NCBI GenBank assembly: GCA_900550345.1
Contig: URRX01000031.1
Coordinates: forward strand, 1-11,586
From: an uncultured Anaerococcus sp.
GTDB lineage: Bacteria; Bacillota; Clostridia; Tissierellales; Peptoniphilaceae
Reading direction: 5' to 3'
Length of the DNA stretch: 11,586 nt
Position 1 is the stretch's first letter. Each line of letters starts with the position of its first letter. Below the pieces are notes generated by a model, which worked only from the letters and a program-made list of their open reading frames with translations, was not told the DNA's origin and ran no database searches. The position numbers and the translations under genes are program-made. Of the stretch, positions 1 through 7,449 are shown one piece after another.

Positions 1-1871
1 ATTATTTTGATAGAATTTTCATACCTATCAAGGGTAGTTTTAAAGGAAATTTTTATAAAATTATTAATCTCTCCGTTCTTATTTTTTATATTTTGAATAG
101 TGAAATTAAGACCTGACATATTTATTGGAATTATATCATCCAATTTTTGGTAGGAGTATTTTTTAGTATCAATTGATCCTAAAAAGTCTGAAATTAAGCA
201 TAGATATTTGATACTTTCGAGATCTAGATGATTTATGTCAAAGAATAATTCACTATAAATCATCCCAGCACTATCAAGATTATGATAGACAAATTTGAAA
301 GTTTCATCTTCGATTTGTCTTGGGATTTTTTCAATATCAAGGTCTACATCACTAATTTCGAGAGTAGGAATACTTGCCTTATCTTCTTTTGAATCTTCTT
401 TTTCTTGGAAGGCTTTTAATTTTTCTTCCTTTTTCTTTAATTCATCAATTTGATCTTTCGACAAAGAATTTTTCAAATCTTTTAAATCATCGTCAATTTT
501 TTCTTCTATATTTTTGAAATAATTCTTGTCAGGTTTTGCTACTAGAACTAATTTGGTTTTGTTATTAATAAAATATTTCTCTATTTGCTTTTCAAAATAA
601 TCAGTTTCAATTAAATCACCCAATTCATTTATATAGTCAATTAAATTTAGGCTATCAAAAATTTCATTATCCAAATTGTGCATGAGTATATATTCAATTC
701 CCTTTGAAGCAGAATTGATTTGATCTCTTTGAGAAAAATCAAAAAGAGCGTGAGCTGCCCTTAGAGAATCTTTTGGAATATGGTGGGCATATTTTTCAAG
801 CTCTTGTTCTATGATTTGAACAAAGCTATCCAAATTTTCATAGGATGTGCCTTGGGCAGTAATTTGTATAGAAGATATATCTCCATAACCATTTCTAGCA
901 TAAAAACTTTCAGGAGAAATTTCTTTATAAATTCTTTGAGAAATTTCAGAAGAATCTGAATTAAAAAGAGCTATTGATAAAATTGCATTTGCAAGCTGTT
1001 GTTTTATATCTGATCTTTTGTTTGTTAAAAAAGAATAGGTTAGATAAGATTTATTTTTATCTTCATTGTTTGATTGAAAAGAAGTAAAAATTGGTTTTTC
1101 ATAATAATTTTCACTAACCTTACAATTGGCAATGATTTCTTTTTTCTCATAATTAGATAAATATTCTTCATCAAGATTTTTTAAATATTTTTCAATATCC
1201 ATATCCCCATAATAGAAAATATCAGCGTTTGATGGGTGATAAAATCTTTTATAATAATCTAAAAACTCTTCGTAGCTTAATTTTGAAATATCATAGGGAT
1301 TTCCACCTGAAATATATTGGTAACAAGAGTCTTTATAAAGATATCTATTTATTTCATTTATAATATGAGTGTCAGGGTTTGTAATAGCTCCCTTCATTTC
1401 ATTATAAACAACCCCAGATACAGAAAATTTACCATCTTCATCAATTTTTATAGATTTTCCTTCTTGCAAGAAAATCTCTTCTTTATTTAAAACTCTTGGG
1501 TTAAAAACTGCATCCAAATATACATCTTGAAGATTAAAAAAGTCCTTATCATTTTCGCTTGCCACAGGATAAACAGTTTTATCAGGATAGGTCATGGCAT
1601 TTAAAAAAGTTTGCAGACTTGATGAGATCATATCCATAAAAGGCTCTTTTGTTCTATATTTTTTTGATCCATTTAAAACAGAATGTTCCAAAATGTGAGA
1701 AATTCCCTTGGAAGATTCTGGTGGAGTTTTGAATGCTATGGCAAAAGTTTTATTTTTGTCATCTGTTTTTATATAATTAATTCTTGCTCCAGATTTTTTG
1801 TGTTCATACAAAAAAACATCTAGACCAAGTTTTTCATAATTTTTATTTTTTATTAAACTATATTTTTCCAT
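1..1871 (-). CDS. M16C family zinc metallopeptidase (PreP/Cym1-like), C-terminus beyond window
   Basis: An uninterrupted minus-strand frame of about 623 codons starts at ATG 1871-1869 and runs off the left edge. The start is secure: an AAAGGA ribosome binding site lies 7 bases upstream (1879-1884) and an in-frame TAA sits six codons before the ATG. Residues 59-63 read HILEH, the inverted zinc motif HxxEH of M16 peptidases (two zinc-binding His plus catalytic Glu62). Glu158, in VVYNEMKGA, is the expected third zinc ligand about 95 residues on. A charged, Glu/Lys-rich helical stretch at about residues 450-510, followed by the start of another domain, matches the hinge of the PreP-type M16C subfamily rather than short processing-peptidase subunits. 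Such proteins are usually about 970 residues, so roughly 350 are missing. Family members degrade peptides inside a closed chamber. There is no signal peptide, so a cytoplasmic role is likely. It is divergent from the PTS operon. Confidence 0.93.
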   Translation of the reverse strand, partial: MEKYSLIKNKNYEKLGLDVFLYEHKKSGARINYIKTDDKNKTFAIAFKTPPESSKGISHILEHSVLNGSKKYRTKEPFMDMISSSLQTFLNAMTYPDKTVYPVASENDKDFFNLQDVYLDAVFNPRVLNKEEIFLQEGKSIKIDEDGKFSVSGVVYNEMKGAITNPDTHIINEINRYLYKDSCYQYISGGNPYDISKLSYEEFLDYYKRFYHPSNADIFYYGDMDIEKYLKNLDEEYLSNYEKKEIIANCKVSENYYEKPIFTSFQSNNEDKNKSYLTYSFLTNKRSDIKQQLANAILSIALFNSDSSEISQRIYKEISPESFYARNGYGDISSIQITAQGTSYENLDSFVQIIEQELEKYAHHIPKDSLRAAHALFDFSQRDQINSASKGIEYILMHNLDNEIFDSLNLIDYINELGDLIETDYFEKQIEKYFINNKTKLVLVAKPDKNYFKNIEEKIDDDLKDLKNSLSKDQIDELKKKEEKLKAFQEKEDSKEDKASIPTLEISDVDLDIEKIPRQIEDETFKFVYHNLDSAGMIYSELFFDINHLDLESIKYLCLISDFLGSIDTKKYSYQKLDDIIPINMSGLNFTIQNIKNKNGEINNFIKISFKTTLDRYENSIKI

Positions 1872-2003
1872 TAATAAATCCTTTCTTTATATTTATTACT
1901 AGGACTATACTCTTAAATAAATTTTATCTCATTAATAGGAAAAAAATGATTTTAAAAAAATATTTAAAAATTTTTGAAAAATAGTGTAGAATTAGATTAG
2001 GTT

Positions 2004-2009
2004 TATAAT
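2004..2009 (+). promoter_or_regulatory. Candidate -10 box for the man PTS operon
   Basis: A perfect TATAAT hexamer lies 32 bases upstream of manX. No good -35 sits at 16-18 bases: TTGAAA at 1974-1979 is 24 bases away, too far. The promoter may therefore depend on an activator, or transcription may start from another of the AT-rich hexamers nearby. The box is the centre of a short palindrome (2002-2014). This is assigned by consensus match only. Confidence 0.4.
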
Positions 2010-2026
2010 ATAAATCAATATAATTT

Positions 2027-2033
2027 AAGGAGG
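2027..2033 (+). promoter_or_regulatory. Strong ribosome binding site of manX
   Basis: AAGGAGG, a near-perfect anti-16S complement, lies 7 bases before ATG 2041. It fixes the manX start and predicts high translation, as expected for a PTS permease. Confidence 0.85.
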
Positions 2034-2040
2034 GGAGTAA

Positions 2041-3042
2041 ATGATAGGTATTATACTGGCAAGTCACGGTGAATTTGCTAATGGTATAAGACAATCTGGT
2101 GAAATGATTTTCGGAGAACAAGAAAAATTAGAAACGGCAGTTCTCTTACCTTCAATGGGTCCTGATGATTTAAGGGCTGAACTTGAAGAAAAAGTCAAAA
2201 AACTTGATTGCCAAGAGATACTTTTCTTAGTTGACCTATGGGGTGGAACACCATTTAATCAAGTTTCAGCTCTTATGGATGGTCACGAAGAAAATTGGGC
2301 AGTTCTTACTGGACTTAATTTACCCATGTTAATTGAAGCGTTAGGTTCAAGACTTATGGAAGAAAAATCACACGATCTTGCAAAAGCCTTATTAGAACCT
2401 GCCAAAGAAGGAGTAAAAACAAAACCAGAATCCTTGATGGATGACTATAACAATTCAAACCAAAAAGAAGATGTTAAAGAAAATGTTCCAACAGTTTCGG
2501 GATCGATTCCAGAAGGAACTGTAATAGGAAGCGGAAAAATTAACATTGTCCTAGCAAGGATTGATACAAGATTACTTCATGGACAAGTTGCTACAAGTTG
2601 GACAAAATCAACAAATCCTTCAAGGATTATTGTTGTAAGTGACAATGTAAGTGAAGATGAACTTCGTAAATCAATGATAATGGAGGCAGCACCTCCAGGA
2701 GTTAAAGCTCACGTTGTACCAGTTTGGAAAATGGCAGAAATTTTTAAAGATCCACGTTTTGGTGATACAAGAGCTATGTTATTATTTGAAACACCACAAG
2801 ATGCCCTAGCACTTATTGATTTGGGAGCTGATTTAAAGGAAGTAAATCTTGGATCAATGTCTCACTCACAAGGAAAAGCTTATGTAACTTCTACAGTTTC
2901 TATGGGTAAGGAAGATGTTGAAACTTTTGAAAAATTACTCGATAAGGGAGTAAAAATTGATGTTAGAAAAGTTCCAGCAAATCAACCGGAAAACTTTAAA
3001 AATATTATGAAAAAAGCAAAATCAGAACTTGGTTTGGCTTAA
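2041..3042 (+). CDS. manX: PTS mannose-class EIIAB component, fused IIA-IIB
   Basis: This cytoplasmic phosphocarrier passes phosphate from HPr to the sugar crossing the IIC/IID membrane complex. The 333-residue protein has an EIIA(Man) domain at about 1-125 with LASHGEFANGI, where His9 is the predicted phosphorylation site taking phosphate from HPr. A polar linker of about 40 residues (roughly 122-165, rich in Asn, Glu and Lys) follows, then an EIIB(Man) domain at about 166-333 with ARIDTRLLHGQVATSW, where His180 is the second phosphorylation site. Length and order match E. coli ManX and Firmicutes ManL. It is the first gene of a four-gene operon and is followed after 9 bases by the IIC gene. 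The substrate is probably mannose or glucose, possibly amino sugars, and cannot be fixed from sequence. The paralogous fructose and sorbose systems usually have separate IIA and IIB, so the fusion favours the Man type. Confidence 0.95.
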   Translation: MIGIILASHGEFANGIRQSGEMIFGEQEKLETAVLLPSMGPDDLRAELEEKVKKLDCQEILFLVDLWGGTPFNQVSALMDGHEENWAVLTGLNLPMLIEALGSRLMEEKSHDLAKALLEPAKEGVKTKPESLMDDYNNSNQKEDVKENVPTVSGSIPEGTVIGSGKINIVLARIDTRLLHGQVATSWTKSTNPSRIIVVSDNVSEDELRKSMIMEAAPPGVKAHVVPVWKMAEIFKDPRFGDTRAMLLFETPQDALALIDLGADLKEVNLGSMSHSQGKAYVTSTVSMGKEDVETFEKLLDKGVKIDVRKVPANQPENFKNIMKKAKSELGLA

Positions 3043-3051
3043 GGAGGAATT

Positions 3052-3861
3052 ATGTCAGCAATTAGTATTATTTTAATTGTTATAGTTGCTCTACTTGCAG
3101 GTATGGAAGGAATCTTAGATCAATTCCAATTTCACCAACCAATCGTAGCTTGTACTTTGATTGGACTTGTAAGTGGACATTTAAAAGAAGGAATTATGCT
3201 TGGAGGTGCTCTTCAAATGATCGCTCTTGGTTGGGCGAATGTAGGAGCAGCTGTAGCTCCAGATGCAGCCCTTGCATCAGTAGCGAGCTCTATAATTATG
3301 GTTTTAGCTTTACAAGATGGATCAGGAAATGTAAACAATGCTATTAATACATCAATAGCAGTAGCTATACCACTTTCAGTAGCAGGTCTATTTTTAACAA
3401 TGATAGCAAGAACTTTATCAATTCCAATAGTTCACGGAATGGATGCAGCAGCAGAAGATGGTAATTTTAGAAAAATAGAAGTTCTTCATATGCTTGCAGT
3501 TTTAATGCAAGGACTTAGAATTGCAATTCCTGCAGCAGCACTTTGTTTCGTATCACCAAAAGTTGTAACAGGAGTTTTAAATTCTATGCCTGATTGGTTA
3601 ACACATGGTATGGAAGTAGGTGGAGGAATGGTTGCAGCAGTAGGTTATGCAATGGTAATTAATATGATGAGTACAAAAGAAACTTGGCCATTTTTTGCCA
3701 TTGGTTTTGCAGTTGCAGCAATCCCACAACTAACACTAATTGGACTTGGTGTAGTAGGATTTTCACTTGCTCTTATTTATTTAAAACTTAAAGAATCATC
3801 TTCATCAAATGGATCAAATAATACTGGAGATCCACTTGGCGATATTATAAATGATTATTAG
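3052..3861 (+). CDS. manY: PTS mannose-class EIIC component (membrane)
   Basis: A 269-residue, strongly hydrophobic integral membrane protein that forms, with IID, the sugar-translocating unit. The N-terminal stretch (residues 1-35) matches the IIC(Man) family. The segment LGGALQMIALGWANVGAAVAPDAAL at about residues 50-74 carries the family's conserved GG..LQ....G....GAA..PD pattern involved in substrate binding. Length is normal for ManY (about 266). The C-terminal 20 residues are Ser/Asn-rich and polar, so probably cytoplasmic. A GGAGG ribosome binding site directly abuts the manX stop (TAAGGAGG), 9 bases between genes, giving tight co-expression. The downstream IID gene starts 8 bases after the stop, with AGGAGG overlapping that stop. 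The assignment is confident; the exact sugar is not. Confidence 0.95.
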   Translation: MSAISIILIVIVALLAGMEGILDQFQFHQPIVACTLIGLVSGHLKEGIMLGGALQMIALGWANVGAAVAPDAALASVASSIIMVLALQDGSGNVNNAINTSIAVAIPLSVAGLFLTMIARTLSIPIVHGMDAAAEDGNFRKIEVLHMLAVLMQGLRIAIPAAALCFVSPKVVTGVLNSMPDWLTHGMEVGGGMVAAVGYAMVINMMSTKETWPFFAIGFAVAAIPQLTLIGLGVVGFSLALIYLKLKESSSSNGSNNTGDPLGDIINDY

Positions 3862-3869
3862 GAGGAAAT

Positions 3870-4799
3870 ATGACTGAAGTAAATGAAAAAAGAATAGAAT
3901 TATCAAGATCTGATAGGATAAAAGTATTTAATCGTCATCAACTCCTACAAGGTTCTTGGAATTATGAACGTATGCAAAATGGTGGTTGGTGTTATTCAAT
4001 AATTCCTGCTATCAAAAAATTATACAAATCAGATGAGGATAGAAAGTCTGCACTAAAAAGACACTTGGAGTTTTATAATACTCACCCATATCTATCAAGC
4101 CCAGTAATGGGAGTTACTCTTGCTATGGAAGAAGAAAGAGCAAATGGTGCTCCTATAGAAGATAAAACAATAAACTCTGTAAAAGTCGGAATGATGGGAC
4201 CTTTGGCAGGTGTTGGTGATCCAGTTTTCTGGTTTACAGCAAGACCAATAATAGGTGCTCTCGGTGCATCAATGGCACTTACAGGAAATCCTATTGGACC
4301 AATATTGTTCTTTGTATTATGGAATATTATAAGAATGTTATTTGAATGGAAGAGTCAAGAATTTGGTTATAAAGTAGGAAATGAAATAACTAAAGATTTA
4401 TCTGGTGGACTTTTAGGAAAAGTAAACCTAGTTGCATCAATTGTAGGTATGTTTATAGTAGGTGCTTTAGTTCAAAGATGGGTAAATGTTACATTTACAG
4501 TAAATGTTTCTGAAGTAACTCAACAAGCAGGTTCATACATTGATTGGAATTCTCTATCAAGTGGAACTAAAGGATTACAAGAAGCCTTTAAACTTTATGA
4601 TCAATTAGGATCAGCAGGACTTGATCAAGTAAAAGTTACAACTTTACAAGATAACTTAAATCAATTAATACCAGGACTTGTTCCAGTACTTCTTACTCTT
4701 GGAATTTGTAAATTATTAAAGAAAAATGTATCTCCAATTGTTATAATTGTTGCCCTATTTATTATAGGAATTATAGCATCTGTACTTGGAATCATGTAA
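3870..4799 (+). CDS. manZ: PTS mannose-class EIID component (membrane)
   Basis: A 309-residue IID subunit, the second half of the mannose-family membrane channel. The N-terminal cytoplasmic part (about 1-95) includes LQGSWNYERMQNGGWCYSIIP, a hallmark of the family. The conserved segment GPLAGVGDPVFWFTARPI (about residues 111-128) leads into hydrophobic helices. A polar stretch at about 215-270 probably lies outside the membrane, and two hydrophobic segments end the protein. IIC/IID pairs of this family serve as receptors for class IIa bacteriocins and for phage lambda DNA entry in other bacteria, a known family property not shown here. The stop overlaps the manO start by one base (TAATG), implying translational coupling. 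Length is slightly above E. coli ManZ (about 283-286), typical of Gram-positive versions. Confidence 0.95.
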   Translation: MTEVNEKRIELSRSDRIKVFNRHQLLQGSWNYERMQNGGWCYSIIPAIKKLYKSDEDRKSALKRHLEFYNTHPYLSSPVMGVTLAMEEERANGAPIEDKTINSVKVGMMGPLAGVGDPVFWFTARPIIGALGASMALTGNPIGPILFFVLWNIIRMLFEWKSQEFGYKVGNEITKDLSGGLLGKVNLVASIVGMFIVGALVQRWVNVTFTVNVSEVTQQAGSYIDWNSLSSGTKGLQEAFKLYDQLGSAGLDQVKVTTLQDNLNQLIPGLVPVLLTLGICKLLKKNVSPIVIIVALFIIGIIASVLGIM

Positions 4800-5167
4800 T
4801 GGTTCAAAGTCAAAATAAAAAAGTAGATTTATCCATTAAGGCTAGATGCCTTAATGGATTTACTTCTGATGGAGATATAATGATAGGGGATAAGGCTTTT
4901 GAATATTATAATGAAAAAAATCTAGAAGATTATATACAAATTCCTTATACAGAAATTTCTTTTGTAAGTGCATCTGTTTTGTTTGGTAAAAAAATAAACA
5001 GATTTGCAATTCATACAAGAGAAAGTGGAAATTTTATTTTTACAAGTAAGGATAATAAAAAAGTTTTAAGAGCTTTAAATAATTATATAGATTCAAATAA
5101 GCTTAGAAGGTCTTTATCATTTTTTGAAGTAATTAAAAGAGGATTTAAAAATTTAATAAAAAAATAG
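4799..5167 (+). CDS. manO: ManO, DUF956 family PTS-associated protein
   Basis: A 122-residue cytoplasmic protein of the DUF956/ManO family, found almost only as the last gene of mannose PTS operons in Firmicutes. The central part FVSASVLFGKKINRFAIHTRESGNFIFTSKD (about 54-84) and the C-terminal LRRSLSFFEVIKRG (about 102-115) are the family signature. Members have been described as regulators or accessory factors of the man operon, but the molecular role is not well established. The start ATG overlaps the manZ stop by one base and has only a weak upstream Shine-Dalgarno, so translation probably relies on coupling to manZ. A perfect inverted repeat lies at codons 11-21, and the operon terminator begins at the stop codon. 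Confidence 0.92.
   Translation: MVQSQNKKVDLSIKARCLNGFTSDGDIMIGDKAFEYYNEKNLEDYIQIPYTEISFVSASVLFGKKINRFAIHTRESGNFIFTSKDNKKVLRALNNYIDSNKLRRSLSFFEVIKRGFKNLIKK
4831..4859 (+). repeat. Perfect 12-bp inverted repeat (hairpin) inside the 5' end of manO
   Basis: The arms at 4831-4842 (ATCCATTAAGGC) and 4848-4859 are perfect reverse complements separated by a 5-base loop (TAGAT). The RNA could fold into a stable 12-bp stem starting 32 bases after the manO start. Only three T residues (4859-4861) follow, so it is not a typical terminator. It could be a stability or processing element at the manZ/manO boundary, or could damp ManO translation. The structure is seen; the function is inferred. Confidence 0.75.
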
Positions 5168-5189
5168 ACTCATTTTTGAGTCTTTTTTT
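5166..5189 (+). terminator. Rho-independent terminator of the man operon
   Basis: A 7-bp stem (AGACTCA at 5166-5172, TGAGTCT at 5177-5183) with a TTTT loop is followed directly by an uninterrupted T run to 5189. It begins within the manO stop codon and closes the PTS operon, separating it from the EF-G-like unit. Confidence 0.92.
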
Positions 5190-5283
5190 GTGGGTAATTT
5201 TAAGTTGATAAGGTTTTTTAGAAGAAATTTTAACAATAAAAACTTTTGCACCAAAAAAATCTGCCTTTTTTATAAAGATATTT

Positions 5284-5313
5284 TAGTTAAATTTAATAAA
5301 TTGGGTATATAAA
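5284..5313 (+). promoter_or_regulatory. Weak candidate promoter for the EF-G-like transcription unit
   Basis: Within the gap between the terminator and the next gene, TATAAA at 5308-5313 is the best -10 candidate. A poor -35 (TAGTTA, 5284-5289) lies 18 bases upstream. Transcription would start near 5320, just before the palindrome at 5323-5340. A promoter is expected here because a strong terminator lies upstream. The precise boxes are uncertain in such AT-rich DNA. Confidence 0.35.
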
Positions 5314-5322
5314 ATACATAGA

Positions 5323-5340
5323 ATGAAAAAATGTTTTCAT
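5323..5340 (+). promoter_or_regulatory. Palindrome in the EF-G-like leader, possible LacI/CcpA-type operator
   Basis: ATGAAAA (5323-5329) and TTTTCAT (5334-5340) are perfect inverted repeats around AATG. The outer TGAAAA...TTTTCA half-sites resemble the CcpA cre box (TGAAA-R-CG-Y-TTTCA), but with a 4-base rather than 2-base centre and no central CG. It sits just downstream of the candidate -10, a position suited to repression. It could equally be a weak mRNA hairpin. Confidence 0.35.
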
Positions 5341-5349
5341 CGACTAAAT

Positions 5350-5354
5350 GGAGG
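5350..5354 (+). promoter_or_regulatory. Ribosome binding site that sets the EF-G-like start at 5365
   Basis: GGAGG lies 10 bases before ATG 5365. The in-frame ATG at 5323 has no Shine-Dalgarno and would add 14 residues unrelated to the family, so 5365 is preferred. Confidence 0.8.
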
Positions 5355-5364
5355 TTATTTTATT

Positions 5365-7425
5365 ATGAAAGATTATAAAACAAACAAATTAAGGAATTTA
5401 GCTTTAGTAGGGCATTCAGGAGCAGGTAAAACTAGTCTAACTGAATCTTTACTATACCATACAAAGGCGATTGATAGGGTAGGAAAAGTTTCTGACGGAA
5501 ATACAGTTTCTGATTATGAAAAACAAGAAATCAAAAGAAAAATTTCTATCCAAACTTCAATAATTCCTGTTGAATATAAAGATTATAAGGTAAACTTTAT
5601 CGATGCTCCTGGATTTTTTGACTTTGAAGGTGAAGTTTTAAATGCACTTAGAGCAAGTGAATCAGCTTTGTTTGTAATTGATGGAGAAAATCCAATTGAA
5701 GTTGGAACTGAAAAATATTGGAAATATACAGAAAATATTTCTTTACCAAGAATAATTTTTGTTAATAAATTAGATAAAGAAAATGCTAATTTTAACCAAG
5801 CAGTTAGTGACTTACACATTGAATTTTCTAAAAAAATAATCCCACTAACCTTGACCCTTGGCGAAGGTGAAAACTTTGAAGGTTTGATCGATGTTATAGA
5901 TAAAAAGGCTTATAAATATAATAAAGGTGTAAGAGAAGAAATAGAAATACCAGAAATTAGACTTGAAGAAGTTGATGCTGTTTATGAGGAAATTCTAGAG
6001 GTTGTTGCTGAAAGTGATGATGCCTTGATGGATAAGTATTTTTCTGGTGAAAGTTTTACAGAAGAAGAATTTAAGGAAGGATTTAGAAAGGCTATTATAA
6101 ATGGTAGTGCTGTTCCACTTTTGGCTGGAAGTTTAGAAAAAGAAATTGGTCTTGATTTATTATTAGATATTATTACAAGATTTATGCCATCTCCAGACCA
6201 CAAGGCTGCAAATATTGGTTTTAGAGTAACTGATGATTATGAGGAATTTGCAGTAAGCGAAGATAGTCCTTTTTCTGCAGTTGTTTTTAAAACAATAGCA
6301 GATCCATTTTTGGGTAAAATATCTTTATTCAAGGTTTTATCTGGTGCTATTAAAAAAGACCAAACTTTCTATGATATAAGTAAAGAAAAGGAATTAAAGG
6401 CATCTAATATTTTCTATTTAAGAGGAAAAGAACAGTTTAAAACTGACAAAGTTATTGCTGGAGATATTGGGGCATTTTCTAAACAAGAAAGTCTTCAAAC
6501 TGGAGATACTTTATGTACAAAGGATAATCCTATCGAATATAAGAGAATTAAGTATCCAAAACCAGTTTTATTTTATGCAATAGAGGCTGAAAGTAAAAAT
6601 GATGAGGATAAAATTTCATCTGCTTTGAAAAAATTATCTGAAGAAGATCCAACTTTTGAAGATAGAAGAGATGTTGAAACTCATCAAGAAGTTTTGGCAG
6701 GACTTGGTAATGTTCAACTTGAAGTTTTGATGGATAAATTAAAAGATAATTATTCTGTTAATACAAAAATTGTTGATTTAAAAATTCCTTATAGGGAAAC
6801 TATTAAGGGTAAATCTGATGTTCAAGGAAAACACAAGAAACAATCTGGTGGAGCAGGCCAATATGGTGATGTTTTTGTAAGATTTGAACCTTGCGATGAA
6901 GAATTTATTTTTGAAGAAGAAGTTTTTGGTGGAGCAGTTCCTAAAAATTATTTCCCTGCCGTTGAAAAAGGTCTAAAAGATTCTATGGATGAAGGTCCTC
7001 TTGCAGGTTACAAGGTTGTTGGAATTAAGGCTACTTTATATGATGGATCTTACCACCCAGTAGATTCAAATGAACAAGCTTTCAAATCAGCCGCAAGAAT
7101 TGCCTTTAAAAAAGGAATTGAGGAAGCAAAACCAATCTTACTTGAACCTATTATGAAACTTGAAATTAAAGTTGATGAAAAATACATGGGCGATGTTATG
7201 GGAGACATGAACAAAAGACGTGGAAAAATTTTGGGCATGGAACCACAAGAAGATGGCTCACAAATAATATCAGCTCTAGCACCAGAAAGTGAAGTTTTAA
7301 CTTATTCTATAGATCTAAGATCAATGACACAGGCTCGTGGATCTTTCTCAATGGAATTTGAAAAATACGAAGAAGTTCCAAAAGATTTAACTGAAAAAAT
7401 TGTTGAGGCAAATAAAAAAGAATAA
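5365..7425 (+). CDS. EF-G-like translational GTPase (EF-G2 / TetM-like group)
   Basis: A 686-residue protein with the full EF-G domain order. The GTPase domain has a P-loop GHSGAGKT (16-23), a switch I RKIS (58-61) in place of RGIT, G3 DAPGFFDF (80-87), G4 NKLD (134-137) and a G5-like AGS (254-256). Domains II and III follow, then domain IV with SGGAGQYGDVFVRFEP (494-509) and a tip-loop segment YHPVDSNEQAF (563-573), then domain V with EPIMKLEIKV (594-603). Canonical EF-G drives ribosomal translocation and has G1 AHIDAGKT and G3 DTPGHVDF. The altered P-loop and the missing G3 histidine (Phe84 here) place this with the divergent EF-G-like paralogues common in Firmicutes, whose job is unclear, rather than with the essential fusA in the str operon. 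None of rpsL, rpsG or tuf is nearby. A ribosome-protection role (TetM type) is possible but unsupported. It is 24 bp upstream of the branching-enzyme gene. Confidence 0.88.
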   Translation: MKDYKTNKLRNLALVGHSGAGKTSLTESLLYHTKAIDRVGKVSDGNTVSDYEKQEIKRKISIQTSIIPVEYKDYKVNFIDAPGFFDFEGEVLNALRASESALFVIDGENPIEVGTEKYWKYTENISLPRIIFVNKLDKENANFNQAVSDLHIEFSKKIIPLTLTLGEGENFEGLIDVIDKKAYKYNKGVREEIEIPEIRLEEVDAVYEEILEVVAESDDALMDKYFSGESFTEEEFKEGFRKAIINGSAVPLLAGSLEKEIGLDLLLDIITRFMPSPDHKAANIGFRVTDDYEEFAVSEDSPFSAVVFKTIADPFLGKISLFKVLSGAIKKDQTFYDISKEKELKASNIFYLRGKEQFKTDKVIAGDIGAFSKQESLQTGDTLCTKDNPIEYKRIKYPKPVLFYAIEAESKNDEDKISSALKKLSEEDPTFEDRRDVETHQEVLAGLGNVQLEVLMDKLKDNYSVNTKIVDLKIPYRETIKGKSDVQGKHKKQSGGAGQYGDVFVRFEPCDEEFIFEEEVFGGAVPKNYFPAVEKGLKDSMDEGPLAGYKVVGIKATLYDGSYHPVDSNEQAFKSAARIAFKKGIEEAKPILLEPIMKLEIKVDEKYMGDVMGDMNKRRGKILGMEPQEDGSQIISALAPESEVLTYSIDLRSMTQARGSFSMEFEKYEEVPKDLTEKIVEANKKE

Positions 7426-7449
7426 TTTTATAAAATAAGGGGCAAAATA

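Larger units (their letters stand above)
1872..2040. promoter_or_regulatory. Divergent AT-rich intergenic region between the peptidase and the PTS operon
   Basis: This 169-bp gap must hold the start signals for both divergent genes. It is extremely AT-rich, with A and T runs at about 1938-1980 that could act as UP-element-like or curved DNA. Toward the peptidase the best -10 candidate is TATAGT on the minus strand (1904-1909), with no good -35. Toward the PTS genes the best -10 is TATAAT at 2004-2009. I saw no -24/-12 (GG-N10-GC type) sigma-54 promoter, although some Firmicutes mannose PTS operons use sigma-54 with LevR/ManR activators. I also saw no clear CcpA cre box. Short open frames overlapping the gap on both strands are AT-rich shadows. 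Confidence 0.5.

Noticed and set aside
1784..2121. Two short open frames on opposite strands (1784-1984 plus, 1924-2121 minus)
   Set aside because: They overlap the divergent intergenic region and the starts of two firm genes, have low-complexity Phe/Ile/Lys/Leu-rich translations, and lack plausible ribosome binding sites.
2681..2697. TGGAGG/CCTCCA 6-bp hairpin with an internal Shine-Dalgarno-like GGAGG in the IIB part of manX
   Set aside because: It encodes a conserved-looking MEAAPPG stretch and no fitting start codon follows for a separate IIB product, so it is probably coincidental to the codons used.
5190..5322. Possible small RNA or riboswitch in the gap before the EF-G-like gene
   Set aside because: The stretch is AT-rich with A and T runs but shows no conserved riboswitch-like stems, no T-box motif and no second terminator.
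5323..5364. Longer EF-G-like protein starting at ATG 5323
   Set aside because: No ribosome binding site precedes it, whereas GGAGG precedes ATG 5365. The extra 14 residues have no counterpart in EF-G-type proteins, which begin shortly before the P-loop.
5365..7425. Tetracycline resistance ribosomal protection protein (TetM/TetO)
   Set aside because: Size and domains are similar, but the P-loop and G3 motifs differ from Tet proteins and there are no mobile-element genes or leader-peptide attenuator nearby. The EF-G-like group fits better, though a tree would be needed to exclude it.
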